Shown: positions 27,358 through 36,121 of the stretch, piece after piece | Layout of the letters: the number at the start of each line of letters is the position of its first letter | How positions within the stretch are numbered: the first letter of the stretch is position 1 | Assembly: GCA_963792855.1 (NCBI GenBank) | Contig: CAWBXZ010000009.1 | Span: 186,001-250,000 of the forward strand | Direction: 5' to 3' | Origin: SG8-40 sp963792855 | GTDB lineage: Bacteria; Pseudomonadota; Gammaproteobacteria; Burkholderiales; Eutrophovitaceae | Length of the DNA: 64,000 nt | The notes under the pieces: model-generated | Told to the model about the DNA's origin: nothing | The model's input: only the letters and a program-made list of their open reading frames with translations | The model's database searches: none | Translations under genes and position numbers: made by a program

Positions 27358-29154
27358 TTAGAACTGCATTTCCTCGAGTTCGAGAACGCTGTCGGCGCCA
27401 GCGATGATTTGCGCCTTGTACGCCTGTGCCAAAGGAAGTATGTGTTCCGCGTAAAAGCGCGCCGTTCCCAGTTTGCTCCGGTAGAAGTCGAAGTTCTCGG
27501 CATTATCGTCAAGCCGGACCCTGGATATGAGTGCCGCTTTCGCCATGAGCCAGCCGCCCGCAACCGTGCCGAACAGCTTCAACAACGGCACCGCGCCGGC
27601 GGAGGCAGCCTTGACGTTGTGCGGATAGGTTTCCACCATCCAGTCGACGCTCGCGGACAGCGCTTCGATGCCTTCATTGAGATTACGCCGGATAACGGAC
27701 AGCACCGGGTGCCCTGCTGCCTTGGCAAGCTGTGCATCGAGAGTTCGCATGTGGTCGATGAAGGCGCGTGCAGTGGCACCTTTTTCGTAGGCAATCTTGC
27801 GCCCCATCAGGTCATTGGCCTGAATGCCGGTAGTGCCTTCGTAGAGAGTCGTGATGCGCGCATCGCGAAGATACTGCGCGGCCCCGGTTTCCTCGACAAA
27901 ACCCATACCGCCATGGATCTGCACACCCAACGAAGCAATTTCGATCGACTGCTCGGTACACCAGCCCTTGACCACTGGCGTCAGTAAATCGAACAGGTTC
28001 TGGTTTTTCGCCCGCTCGCCCGCGTCCGGATGCAGGAGCGCCAGATCAAGATGCGCGGAGGCTTGCGCCGCAAGCGCGCGCATCGCCTCTGTTTGCGCCT
28101 TCATGCTCATCAGCATGCGCCGGACGTCGGGATGATGAATGATGGTAACCCGGTCTCCCGACTTCACGCCCGCCTCGCGTCCCTGGACACGCTCTTTTGC
28201 AAACGCAAGTGCGCGCTGGTAAGCACGGTCCGCAATCGCCACCCCTTCGACGCCAACCTCGAGCCGCGCGAAATTCATCATGGTGAACATGTACTGCAGG
28301 CCGCGGTTCTCCTCGCCTACGAGATAGCCGATGGCACCTTCGCCGTCGCCATACGCCATGACGCAAGTGGGGCTCGCATGAATGCCGAGCTTGTGTTCGA
28401 TGGAAACGCATTTCACGTCGTTGCGCGCTCCAAGGCTGCCATCGTCATTCACCAGAAACTTCGGAACGATGAAAAGCGAAATCCCCTTGACGCCCTCGGG
28501 CGCATCCGGCGTGCGGGCCAGAACCAGATGGATGATGTTTTCCGCCATCGTGTGCTCGCCCCAGGTGATGAATATCTTGGTTCCGGAAATGCGGTAATGG
28601 TCCCCCTCGGGCACCGCCCGCGAGCGTACTGCCGACAAATCCGACCCCGCTTGCGGCTCTGTCAGATTCATGGTGCCGGACCATTTGCCAGAGACGAGAT
28701 TCGGCAGGTACATCGCCTGCTGCTCAGGTGTACCGTGCCTTTTAATCGCCTGCACGGCGCCCGTTGTAAGCATCGGACAGAGCGCAAACGACATACACGC
28801 GGCGTTCCACATTTCCGCGGTCAGCGTCGAAACCAGGTGCGGCAAGCCCTGGCCACCCCATTGTGGATCATTGGCAAGGGCGCCCCACCCGGCTTCGCAA
28901 AACTGCGTGTACGCCTCGGCAAACCCCGGTGCAGGAGTCACCACGTGTTCTTTCAACACCGCACCATGCTGGTCTCCCGGCCAGTTCAACGGGTCCAGCA
29001 CGCCAGCGGCAAATTTGCCCGCTTCTTCAATGACTGCATCCACCAGGTCCGGCGTCGCTTCCTCACAACCCGGCAATCGGGAAATCTGCTCCAGGCCCAC
29101 CAGTTCCTTGACAACGAACTGCATGTCGTTGATTGGCGCTGAATATGTCGACAT
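27358..29154 (-). CDS. Acyl-CoA dehydrogenase (about 600-residue type)
   Basis: A 598-residue ACAD of the long soluble type with a C-terminal extension. Motifs are GQGLPHLVSTLTAEMW, MNLTEPQAGSDLSAV, IFITWGEHTMAEN, GGMGFVEETGAAQYLRDARI and LYEGTTGIQANDLMGRK with the catalytic Glu. It oxidises acyl-CoA to enoyl-CoA and passes electrons to ETF; etfA lies 37 bp upstream on the same strand. A short N-terminus starting MSTYSAPINDMQF is normal for this group. Chain-length preference cannot be read from the sequence. Confidence 0.94.
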   Translation of the reverse strand: MSTYSAPINDMQFVVKELVGLEQISRLPGCEEATPDLVDAVIEEAGKFAAGVLDPLNWPGDQHGAVLKEHVVTPAPGFAEAYTQFCEAGWGALANDPQWGGQGLPHLVSTLTAEMWNAACMSFALCPMLTTGAVQAIKRHGTPEQQAMYLPNLVSGKWSGTMNLTEPQAGSDLSAVRSRAVPEGDHYRISGTKIFITWGEHTMAENIIHLVLARTPDAPEGVKGISLFIVPKFLVNDDGSLGARNDVKCVSIEHKLGIHASPTCVMAYGDGEGAIGYLVGEENRGLQYMFTMMNFARLEVGVEGVAIADRAYQRALAFAKERVQGREAGVKSGDRVTIIHHPDVRRMLMSMKAQTEAMRALAAQASAHLDLALLHPDAGERAKNQNLFDLLTPVVKGWCTEQSIEIASLGVQIHGGMGFVEETGAAQYLRDARITTLYEGTTGIQANDLMGRKIAYEKGATARAFIDHMRTLDAQLAKAAGHPVLSVIRRNLNEGIEALSASVDWMVETYPHNVKAASAGAVPLLKLFGTVAGGWLMAKAALISRVRLDDNAENFDFYRSKLGTARFYAEHILPLAQAYKAQIIAGADSVLELEEMQF

Positions 29155-29191
29155 TCGTGTTTCTCCCCGGACGAGACCGGTATGTGGTTGA

Positions 29192-30121
29192 TCAGAGAGC
29201 CTCGGTCAGTTGCGGAACGACGTCGAACAGGTCGCCCACCAGTCCGTAGTCGGCAATCTGGAAAATGGGTGCCTCTTCGTCCTTGTTGATGGCAACGATT
29301 ACTTTGCTGTCCTTCATGCCTGCAAGATGCTGGATGGCACCGGAAATGCCGACAGCGATGTACAGTTCTGGCGCAACGATCTTGCCGGTCTGCCCCACCT
29401 GGTAATCGTTGGGCACGAAACCCGAGTCGACCGCCGCCCTGGATGCACCAACTGCCGCACCGAGTTTGTCGGCCAGCTTTTCCAGAATCGCGAAGTTTTC
29501 CCCGCTTCCCATGCCGCGGCCACCAGATACGATCACGCGCGCGGCCGTGAGTTCCGGGCGCGCCGATACGGTCAGTTCCTGGCTGACCAGCCTGGAAAGG
29601 CCTGCGTCCGGGCCTGCTTCAATGGCTTCCACAACCCCTGCACCACCCTGCGCTGCTGCCGCATCGAAACCGGTCGCACGCACCGTAATGACCTTGATCG
29701 CGTCCGATGATTGCACCGTCGCAAGCGCATTACCGGCATAAATCGGCCGCACGAATGTATCGGCCGACTCGACATCGACGATGTCGGAAATCTGCGCAAC
29801 GTCGAGCAGCGCAGCAATTCTCGGCATCACGTTCTTGCCGAAGCTGGTGGCCGGAGCAAGCACGTGGGTATAGCTGGAAGCCATGGGCACAACGAGAGCC
29901 GCAATATTCTCTGCAATCGGATGTGCATAATGCGCGGCGTCCGCCATCAGTGTTTTCGTTACACCCGACACCTTGGCCGCCGCCTCGCCGGCGCCACCGC
30001 ATTCGTGCCCCGCTACCAGCACGTGGATGTCTTCTCCAAGCGCCTTGGCCGCGGTAACCGTATTCAGTACCGCCGGCTTGATCGCGCCGTTGTCGTGTTC
30101 CGCAATTACCAGAATCGCCAT
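29192..30121 (-). CDS. etfA: Electron transfer flavoprotein alpha subunit
   Basis: A 309-residue EtfA. The C-terminal FAD-binding domain carries VSGGRGMGSGENF, the VGASRAAVDSGFVPNDYQVGQTG segment and LYIAVGISGAIQHLAGM, ending VGDLFDVVPQLTEAL. It pairs with EtfB to carry electrons from acyl-CoA dehydrogenases to ETF-QO at 8.6 kb. Its start shares base 30121 with the etfB stop. The operon order etfB-etfA-acad-fadE ties it to beta-oxidation. Confidence 0.97.
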   Translation of the reverse strand: MAILVIAEHDNGAIKPAVLNTVTAAKALGEDIHVLVAGHECGGAGEAAAKVSGVTKTLMADAAHYAHPIAENIAALVVPMASSYTHVLAPATSFGKNVMPRIAALLDVAQISDIVDVESADTFVRPIYAGNALATVQSSDAIKVITVRATGFDAAAAQGGAGVVEAIEAGPDAGLSRLVSQELTVSARPELTAARVIVSGGRGMGSGENFAILEKLADKLGAAVGASRAAVDSGFVPNDYQVGQTGKIVAPELYIAVGISGAIQHLAGMKDSKVIVAINKDEEAPIFQIADYGLVGDLFDVVPQLTEAL

Positions 30122-30870
30122 CAGATCACCTTCGCTTCGTTCTTGAGTTTTTCAACCAGTTCTTCTACCGACTTGACTTTCTGCCCCGCGCTCCGCTTGG
30201 GCGGCTCGGTCACTTTCACGGTCTTGAGCCGCGGTGTGACGTCGACTTCGAGCGCTTCCGGCGTCAGCTTTTCCAATGTTTTTTTCTTCGCCTTCATGAT
30301 GTTCGGCAAAGTCACGTAGCGCGGCTCGTTCAGGCGCAGATCGGTAGTGACGACTGCCGGGAGCTTAATCGCCAGTGTTTCGAGACCACCGTCGACCTCA
30401 CGAGTCACTTTCGCACCGTCGGCCTCCACCTCGACCCTGGATGCAAACGTGGCCTGCGACCAACCAAGCAACGCGGCGAGCATCTGTCCGGTCTGGTTGA
30501 AATCATCGTCGATCGCCTGTTTTCCCATAATGACGAGTTGCGGCTGCTCCTTGCCGACGAGCTTTTCCAGCACACGAGCGACTGCCAGCGGCTGGGTTTC
30601 GACCGAGGTTTCAACGAGGATCGCCCGATCCGCACCAAGCGCCAGTGCCGTCCGTAATGTTTCCTGGCACGCAGTTGTTCCGATGGATACTGCGACGATC
30701 TCATCGACAACGCCGCTCTCCTTGAGCCGTACCGCTTCCTCTACGGCGATTTCGTCAAATGGGTTCATCGACATTTTCACGTTCGCCGTTTCGACGCCGC
30801 TGCCGTCCGATTTCACCCGGACCTTGACGTTGTAATCCACCACCCGCTTCACCGGAACCAGAGCCTTCAT
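30121..30870 (-). CDS. etfB: Electron transfer flavoprotein beta subunit
   Basis: A 249-residue EtfB. It begins MKALVPVKRVVDYNVKVRVK, has the SMNPFDEIAVEEAVRLKE motif near residue 35, the AMP-binding GKQAIDDDFNQTGQMLAALLGW and the recognition-loop region (NIMKAKKKTLEKLTPEAL). Length is typical of the non-bifurcating group. It forms the heterodimer with EtfA encoded next. Confidence 0.97.
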   Translation of the reverse strand: MKALVPVKRVVDYNVKVRVKSDGSGVETANVKMSMNPFDEIAVEEAVRLKESGVVDEIVAVSIGTTACQETLRTALALGADRAILVETSVETQPLAVARVLEKLVGKEQPQLVIMGKQAIDDDFNQTGQMLAALLGWSQATFASRVEVEADGAKVTREVDGGLETLAIKLPAVVTTDLRLNEPRYVTLPNIMKAKKKTLEKLTPEALEVDVTPRLKTVKVTEPPKRSAGQKVKSVEELVEKLKNEAKVI

Positions 30871-30986
30871 TTTTTTACCTTCATCCTGTTATATCGAACA
30901 ACATGCAAGTTTACCGCAGCGCAGCACACCTGCATCCCCTCATGCACACCCGAGCAGCACCAACCTGAGCTCAATCGAACAATGCC

Positions 30987-32612
30987 TCAGGCACGGCGTG
31001 CCGAATCGCGCAGCACGCCTTTCTGGATCTTCCCCGTGGACGTCTTTGGAAGCGCACCGAAAACAACCTGCTTCGGGCACTTGAAACGCGCCAGTCGCTC
31101 TTTGCAGTAGGCGATGAGATCGTCCGCCGAAACCGATGGCGCCGAATCCTTCAGCGTGACGAAAGCACACGGTACCTCGCCCCATTTGTCATCCGGCTTC
31201 GCAACGACCGCAGCCTCGAGCACAGACGGATGCGAATAAAGGACATCCTCGATTTCGATGGTGGAGATGTTCTCCCCGCCGGAAATGATCACGTCCTTCG
31301 AGCGATCCTTTATCTTGACGTAACCATTCTTGTCGACAACAGCCAGGTCACCGGTGTGGAACCAGCCGCCGGCAAATGCCTGATGCGTCGCCTCCGGATT
31401 CTTCAGATAACCCTTCATGGTGATATTGCCGCGGAAAAATATCTCGCCCATGGTCTCGCCGTCGCGAGGAACGGGGTCCAGCGTGTCCGGGTCGAGTACT
31501 TCCATGCGCTCCTGGGTGACGTAACGCACACCCTGCCTGCCGTTAAGGCTTGCACGTGCGTTGACCGGCAACGCATCCCATTCAGGGTGCTTCGCGCAAA
31601 CCGACGCGGGCCCGTAGACCTCGGTCAAACCGTACACGTGGGTCAGGTCCACGCCAATGCGCTCCGCGCCCTCGATCACGGCTTGCGGCGGCGCGGCGCC
31701 TGCGATCATCGCCCTGACGCGGTGGTTGATGCCCTCGCGCAACTCAGCCGGCGCATTGATCAGCATGTTGTGCACGACCGGGGCACCGCAAAAATGCGAA
31801 ACGCGATGCCGCTTTATGAGGTCGAAGATAACCGCCGGTTCCACACGCCGCAGACACACACTGGTTCCGGCGACAGCGGCGAGCGTCCAGGGAAAACACC
31901 ATCCGTTGCAATGAAACATCGGCAGTGTCCAGAGGTACACGGGGAAATGGGGCATCGCCCAGGTGACAATGTTTCCCATCGCGTTGAGATATGCGCCGCG
32001 GTGATGCGTCACCACACCCTTGGGGTCGCCGGTCGTGCCCGATGTATAAGCAAGAGAAATCGCGTTCCATTCGTCGGACGGCAATTCCCAGTCAAAGTCC
32101 TCCGCACCGGTCTTCAGGAACGTCTCGTATTCCATTTCCCCCAGGCGCTCACCCCCGGCAACATCATCGATGTCAATGACCAGCGGCGGCCGGTCGAGCA
32201 ATTCGAGCGCCGGCCCGATAACCGCAGAAAATTCCGTATCGGTAATCAGAACCTTCGCTTCTCCATGCGCCAGCATGAAGGCGATTGTCCTCGCATCCAG
32301 GCGCGTATTGAGAGCGTTGATGACAGCGCCCGCCATCGGGATGCCGTAATGCGCCTCGAACATGGCCGGCGTGTTTGGCGCCATGACCGCCACGGTATCC
32401 CCCGCGCCGACACCCTGTTGCGCCAGTGCGGACGCCAGGCGGCGGCAGCGCCCGTAGGTTTGCGCCCAACTTCGCTGTACGTCGCCGTATACAACGGCGG
32501 TTCGATCGGGGTAGACGTCGGCAGCCCAGGCAATAAACGAAAGCGGCGAAAGCGGGGCGAAATTGCCCTGATTCTTGTCCAGTCCCGTGTCAAACATGTC
32601 GTTGCGGCTCAT
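30987..32612 (-). CDS. Acyl-CoA synthetase (AMP-forming)
   Basis: About 541 residues from ATG 32612 (MSRNDMFDTGLDKNQGNFAPL). ANL-family motifs are present: ATP loop SLAYTSGTTGDPKGVVTHHRG, DLTHVYGLTEVYGP, WFHTGDLAVVDKNGYVKIKDRSKD and the catalytic Lys in LPKTSTGKIQKGVLR. It activates a carboxylic acid to acyl-CoA through an acyl-adenylate. The opening and length resemble the medium/long-chain or short-chain group near AlkK, so the substrate is open. It is the only intact ligase in the cluster, which matters because the second copy is a remnant. Confidence 0.92.
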   Translation of the reverse strand: MSRNDMFDTGLDKNQGNFAPLSPLSFIAWAADVYPDRTAVVYGDVQRSWAQTYGRCRRLASALAQQGVGAGDTVAVMAPNTPAMFEAHYGIPMAGAVINALNTRLDARTIAFMLAHGEAKVLITDTEFSAVIGPALELLDRPPLVIDIDDVAGGERLGEMEYETFLKTGAEDFDWELPSDEWNAISLAYTSGTTGDPKGVVTHHRGAYLNAMGNIVTWAMPHFPVYLWTLPMFHCNGWCFPWTLAAVAGTSVCLRRVEPAVIFDLIKRHRVSHFCGAPVVHNMLINAPAELREGINHRVRAMIAGAAPPQAVIEGAERIGVDLTHVYGLTEVYGPASVCAKHPEWDALPVNARASLNGRQGVRYVTQERMEVLDPDTLDPVPRDGETMGEIFFRGNITMKGYLKNPEATHQAFAGGWFHTGDLAVVDKNGYVKIKDRSKDVIISGGENISTIEIEDVLYSHPSVLEAAVVAKPDDKWGEVPCAFVTLKDSAPSVSADDLIAYCKERLARFKCPKQVVFGALPKTSTGKIQKGVLRDSARRA

Positions 32613-32900
32613 TGAAAAACCATTCTTCAGGATTGAAAAAAGTGACGTAGGCGAAAGCCCGGCGTGACGGCATGAAAATCGCGTCAATGATAGCGGATGC
32701 CCGCATCCGGAGCCGTTCTATTGCGCCGCACAAGATCTAGAATTCATTGCAAGAATAACTTATATCCAATTGTTTTTTAGTAATTTTTATCGACCGGATA
32801 CTGCTTTCCCATTGGCTCATGGCGTTAACCGCACTTCCCACTACAAAGCCGTCATTTGGCCAACTTCGCCAATTGGCAACCGTTCTGCCGGGAGACGGCC

Positions 32901-33833
32901 ATGATGCCTGAACGGGCCAGTCGCACCTTCATTTGCAGCGTCCTGTTTCTCGATATCGTCGAATACTCGCGCAAGCCGGTGGCTGAGCAGATCAGGCTGA
33001 AAGATCGCTTCAACGCGTTGATCGCGTCAGCCATACGTGAAATACCACCCGCAGACCGGATTATTCTCGATACCGGTGACGGCGTCGCCATCAACTTCCT
33101 GGGCGATCCCGAAGACGCCCTTTTCGTCGCGATGAGCCTGCGCGATGCATTTGCGCCGGACCTCAACCAGCCGCCGGTAGTGCCTGCCCGGATCGGCATC
33201 AACCTGGGACCGGTACGCCTGGTCCGTGACCTGAACTCTCAGCCCAGCATCATCGGCGACGGCATCAACGTCGCTCAACGCGTGATGGCATTCGCCAGCA
33301 CCGGCCAGATACTGGTATCGCGTTCGTACTACGAGATCGTTTCCCACATGTCGGAGGCCTACTCCAGGCTGTTCTCCTATGAGGGCTCGCGTACCGACAA
33401 GCATGTGCGTGAGCACGAAGTCTACAGCGTAGGTTACTCGACGTCTGGCGAATACGGTCAGACCATCTGCCAGCCGCATACGCCGCCCCGCCAATCCCGT
33501 CGTCAACGGCGGCGCGTCAGGATCGACGAATGCAGCAGCCGCGCGATTGCTGCTGCAAGTCGAGCGCTGGCTCGGCAACCGCTCCCTGGCTTACGGCACG
33601 GCCGCGTTTTCGACAGTGACTTTCCTGCTCGCTCTGCTGACAAGCTTCATGAGTCAAACGCCGCAGGAACAGCAGCAGGTGCGCACCGCGTCGACGGCGA
33701 AAAACCTTGCCAACGCACCGATCAGGAAAGCAGGCAGCGTTGCAAAAACCGCGTCACCACCCGATACCGAAAACCGCGAAGACGGCCAACACGACGGCGG
33801 CACCGGTCAGAACCAAAGCGAACCGGCCGCTGA
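32901..33833 (+). CDS. Class III adenylate/guanylate cyclase domain protein (frame probably breaks near 33480)
   Basis: The first about 195 residues form a class III cyclase homology domain: SVLFLDIVEYSRKPVAEQ with a metal-binding Asp, DTGDGVAINFLGDPEDAL, ARIGINLGPVRLV and IIGDGINVAQRVMAFA. ATG 32901 follows GGGAG. After about 33480 the frame becomes Arg/Pro-rich and looks like non-coding translation, while the +1 frame continues as a plausible linker (RRPANPVVNGGASGSTNAAAA) into the PEGA protein. I infer one about 465-residue gene ending at 34296, split by a single extra base. Product would be a cyclic nucleotide, if active. Confidence 0.75.
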   Translation: MMPERASRTFICSVLFLDIVEYSRKPVAEQIRLKDRFNALIASAIREIPPADRIILDTGDGVAINFLGDPEDALFVAMSLRDAFAPDLNQPPVVPARIGINLGPVRLVRDLNSQPSIIGDGINVAQRVMAFASTGQILVSRSYYEIVSHMSEAYSRLFSYEGSRTDKHVREHEVYSVGYSTSGEYGQTICQPHTPPRQSRRQRRRVRIDECSSRAIAAASRALARQPLPGLRHGRVFDSDFPARSADKLHESNAAGTAAGAHRVDGEKPCQRTDQESRQRCKNRVTTRYRKPRRRPTRRRHRSEPKRTGR

Positions 33834-34296
33834 CGCGCAGACTGCGTCCGCGCCCGAAAAGAAAAGGAAAAAGCTGAGATTGCCGTTTTTCGGATCCGGC
33901 CCCGACGATGAGCCGGAGGATACGTCGCCAATGCAGGAGCCAACACCGCAAACGGCAGCGCAGACGCCGCCCGAAGAACCCGTGCCGGCATCTGCCGGGA
34001 CCTACGCAGTCGATGCGGAACCATCCGACGCCGACGAATCGGCGTCCATATGGACTGCCGCGACCGAGGGAACATCGGCAACCAACGAACGCGCGACGGT
34101 ATCACTGGCAATCAGCCCCTGGGGAGAGGTCTACATCGATGGCAAGCACATCGGCGTCAGCCCGCCGGTAAACGAGGTGCAGGTCACACCGGGCCAGCGC
34201 GTTGTCGAAATCCGTAACGGCAACTTTCCACCCTACACCCAACGCATCGATCTGAAGTCGCGGCAGAAAATCAAGATCAGGTACAAGTTCAATTGA
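33547..34296 (+). CDS. Membrane-anchored PEGA domain protein, probable C-terminal half of the cyclase
   Basis: This frame holds one membrane helix (GTAAFSTVTFLLALLTSF), a long low-complexity acidic/Pro/Gln linker with a basic patch (EKKRKKLRLPFF), and a C-terminal PEGA domain (ISPWGEVYIDGKHIGVSPPVNEV; QRVVEIRNGNFPPY). PEGA domains are small surface folds often attached to kinases and cyclases. The frame lacks a convincing start of its own (TTG at 33547 has no ribosome site), supporting a fusion with the upstream cyclase domain. Its stop overlaps the next start as TTGA. Confidence 0.7.
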   Translation: MLLQVERWLGNRSLAYGTAAFSTVTFLLALLTSFMSQTPQEQQQVRTASTAKNLANAPIRKAGSVAKTASPPDTENREDGQHDGGTGQNQSEPAADAQTASAPEKKRKKLRLPFFGSGPDDEPEDTSPMQEPTPQTAAQTPPEEPVPASAGTYAVDAEPSDADESASIWTAATEGTSATNERATVSLAISPWGEVYIDGKHIGVSPPVNEVQVTPGQRVVEIRNGNFPPYTQRIDLKSRQKIKIRYKFN

Positions 34297-34691
34297 TCAC
34301 AGCGCCTATACACAAACTGTTGCTCGTGGCACTGCTCGCACTTGCGATCAGCGCTTGCGCGAATCTGGAAACATCCAGTTACAGACGTCTGTCCGGCGAG
34401 CCGTACCTGTGGCAGGGAATTGCCTTCTATGAAGAGGGCAACTACCGCGCGGCGTCCAGGCGCCTGCTGTTCGCGCTGGAGGAAGGGTTGACCACTCCCG
34501 ACCGGGTGCAGGCCCACAAGTATCTCGCCTTCATTGCCTGTGTGTCTGGCCGCCAGCTCACCTGCCGCGAAGAATTCGCCGTTGCCCTCAAACTCGACCC
34601 GTCATTCGAACTCGACGAGGCGGAGTCGGGGCACCCGATCTGGGGGCCGGTATTTCGCAGCGCCAAGGCTGCCACCCCCGGCCGGACCTGA
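34293..34691 (+). CDS. TssQ-like lipoprotein
   Basis: A 132-residue lipoprotein with signal LLLVALLALAISAC (lipobox Cys near residue 22), followed by a TPR-like helical stretch: YLWQGIAFYEEGNYRAASRRLLFALEEG and HKYLAFIACVSGRQLTCREEFAVALKLDPSFEL. This matches the TssQ family found next to type VI secretion or signalling genes. The start is TTG 34293 in a TTGA overlap with the PEGA frame. No type VI structural genes are in the window, so a link to secretion is unproven. It lies between the cyclase/PEGA gene and a Ser/Thr kinase. Confidence 0.8.
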   Translation: MITAPIHKLLLVALLALAISACANLETSSYRRLSGEPYLWQGIAFYEEGNYRAASRRLLFALEEGLTTPDRVQAHKYLAFIACVSGRQLTCREEFAVALKLDPSFELDEAESGHPIWGPVFRSAKAATPGRT

Positions 34692-34705
34692 GACCACCGA
34701 CAGCC

Positions 34706-36019
34706 ATGATGGAAAAACTTGGACGTTACGAGATCGTTGCAGAACTCGGCCAGGGCGCCATGGGTACCGTCTACAAGGCGCGCGATCCGCTCCTCGACCG
34801 CATCGTCGCCATCAAGACGATCAGCCTCAATCTGCCCAAGGATGAAGCCGCGGAATACGAAGCGCGCTTCTACCAGGAAGCCAAAGCTGCGGGGCAACTT
34901 TCGCATCCGAATATAGTCACGATTTACGATATCGGAAAATGCGACGACCTCGCCTATATGGCGATGGAATACCTGGAAGGCCAGGAATTGCGCACTATCC
35001 TCGGCGCCGAGTCGATGATTCCCATTGATTCAGCCCTGCATATCGGCGCGCAAGTGGCGGACGCGCTGCATTTCGCACATGAGCGGCAGGTCGTGCACCG
35101 GGACATCAAACCGGCGAATGTCATGGTCCTGAACGGCGGTTTGATCAAGATTACCGACTTCGGAATCGCGCGGATGCGCAACAACGAAGTCAAGACGATG
35201 ACCGGCATGATACTCGGCTCACCGAAGTACATGTCCCCCGAACAGGTCGCCGGCAAGCGCGCGGACCATCGCTCCGATCTGTTCTCGCTGGGTGTTGTCG
35301 TCTATGAGATGCTGACCGGAACATCACCGTTCGTCGCGGACAACATCCATGGCGTCATGTACCAGACGCTGAACTTCACGCCACCGACACCGAAAACGCT
35401 CAACCCCGATTTGCCCGAAGTTCTCAACTACATCATTGCCAAGGTATTGGCGAAGAATGTGGAAGACCGTTACCAGTCGGCAAAAGATCTGGCAAACGAT
35501 TTGCGCCAGGCGCGCGCCGACTATTTGAGCGGCGTAACGCAGTCCGTATCGCCTGGCGCTTTTCCCGATCCGGCAAAGCCATTCGTGGCCCCGCAGCCCC
35601 GTCTCACGCGCGAAGAGGACATTGGCGACCTCGGCGACAAGCCGCTCGACGAAGATGCCGGCAATGCACTGTCCGACCACGATTTCGACAACGCCGATGA
35701 CACGACGAACCCGCAAATTCGTATTTCCAGCTCATTCGACTCAACCGAGGCGACCGGCCGCATGGCCGCCATCAGCGGCATGGAACACGAGTTCGACGAG
35801 TCAAGCGATTCGCAGAAAGTCGCGCGCCTGAAAGCGCTTGCCCAGGCCAAACAAATGAACCAAACGTCGGCGCTCTCCGCGAGCACGACCTGGGGCAACC
35901 GCACTGCGGCAGAACGCATGAGCGGGGCGCCAATCGCATTGGACCCGAAGTTACGCCTGATCTGGATCGGCAGTGCCGTCCTGCTGCTGGCCGCGATGCT
36001 GTTGCTGATCTTCAGCTAG
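34706..36019 (+). CDS. Serine/threonine protein kinase (Hanks type) with C-terminal membrane anchor
   Basis: A 437-residue protein. Kinase motifs: glycine loop LGQGAMGTVYKARD, catalytic Lys in VAIKTI, HRDIKPANVMV, DFGIARM, and activation segment GSPKYMSPEQ. An acidic linker of about 120 residues follows, then one C-terminal helix (LIWIGSAVLLLAAMLLLIFS), so the kinase domain faces the cytosol. All catalytic residues are present. It follows the cyclase, PEGA and TssQ genes, suggesting a joint signalling unit. Confidence 0.94.
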   Translation: MMEKLGRYEIVAELGQGAMGTVYKARDPLLDRIVAIKTISLNLPKDEAAEYEARFYQEAKAAGQLSHPNIVTIYDIGKCDDLAYMAMEYLEGQELRTILGAESMIPIDSALHIGAQVADALHFAHERQVVHRDIKPANVMVLNGGLIKITDFGIARMRNNEVKTMTGMILGSPKYMSPEQVAGKRADHRSDLFSLGVVVYEMLTGTSPFVADNIHGVMYQTLNFTPPTPKTLNPDLPEVLNYIIAKVLAKNVEDRYQSAKDLANDLRQARADYLSGVTQSVSPGAFPDPAKPFVAPQPRLTREEDIGDLGDKPLDEDAGNALSDHDFDNADDTTNPQIRISSSFDSTEATGRMAAISGMEHEFDESSDSQKVARLKALAQAKQMNQTSALSASTTWGNRTAAERMSGAPIALDPKLRLIWIGSAVLLLAAMLLLIFS

Positions 36020-36051
36020 CGCCTGTTAACACAGTTGTGTTGACAGGCGCT
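36018..36051. terminator. Strong hairpin between convergent kinase and radA genes
   Basis: AGCGCCTGTTAACAC (36018-36032) and GTGTTGACAGGCGCT (36037-36051) form a 15-bp stem with one wobble and a 4-nt loop. It overlaps the last two bases of the kinase stop codon. It lies between convergent genes and probably terminates from both sides; no T-run is seen. Its arms resemble the hairpin at 27304-27357. Confidence 0.5.
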
Positions 36052-36121
36052 GGAACCGCCGATGAACGCGCGAAACCGCTGAATTTCAATTCAGCGCACA
36101 GGCCAGGTCTCCGGCACCAGA

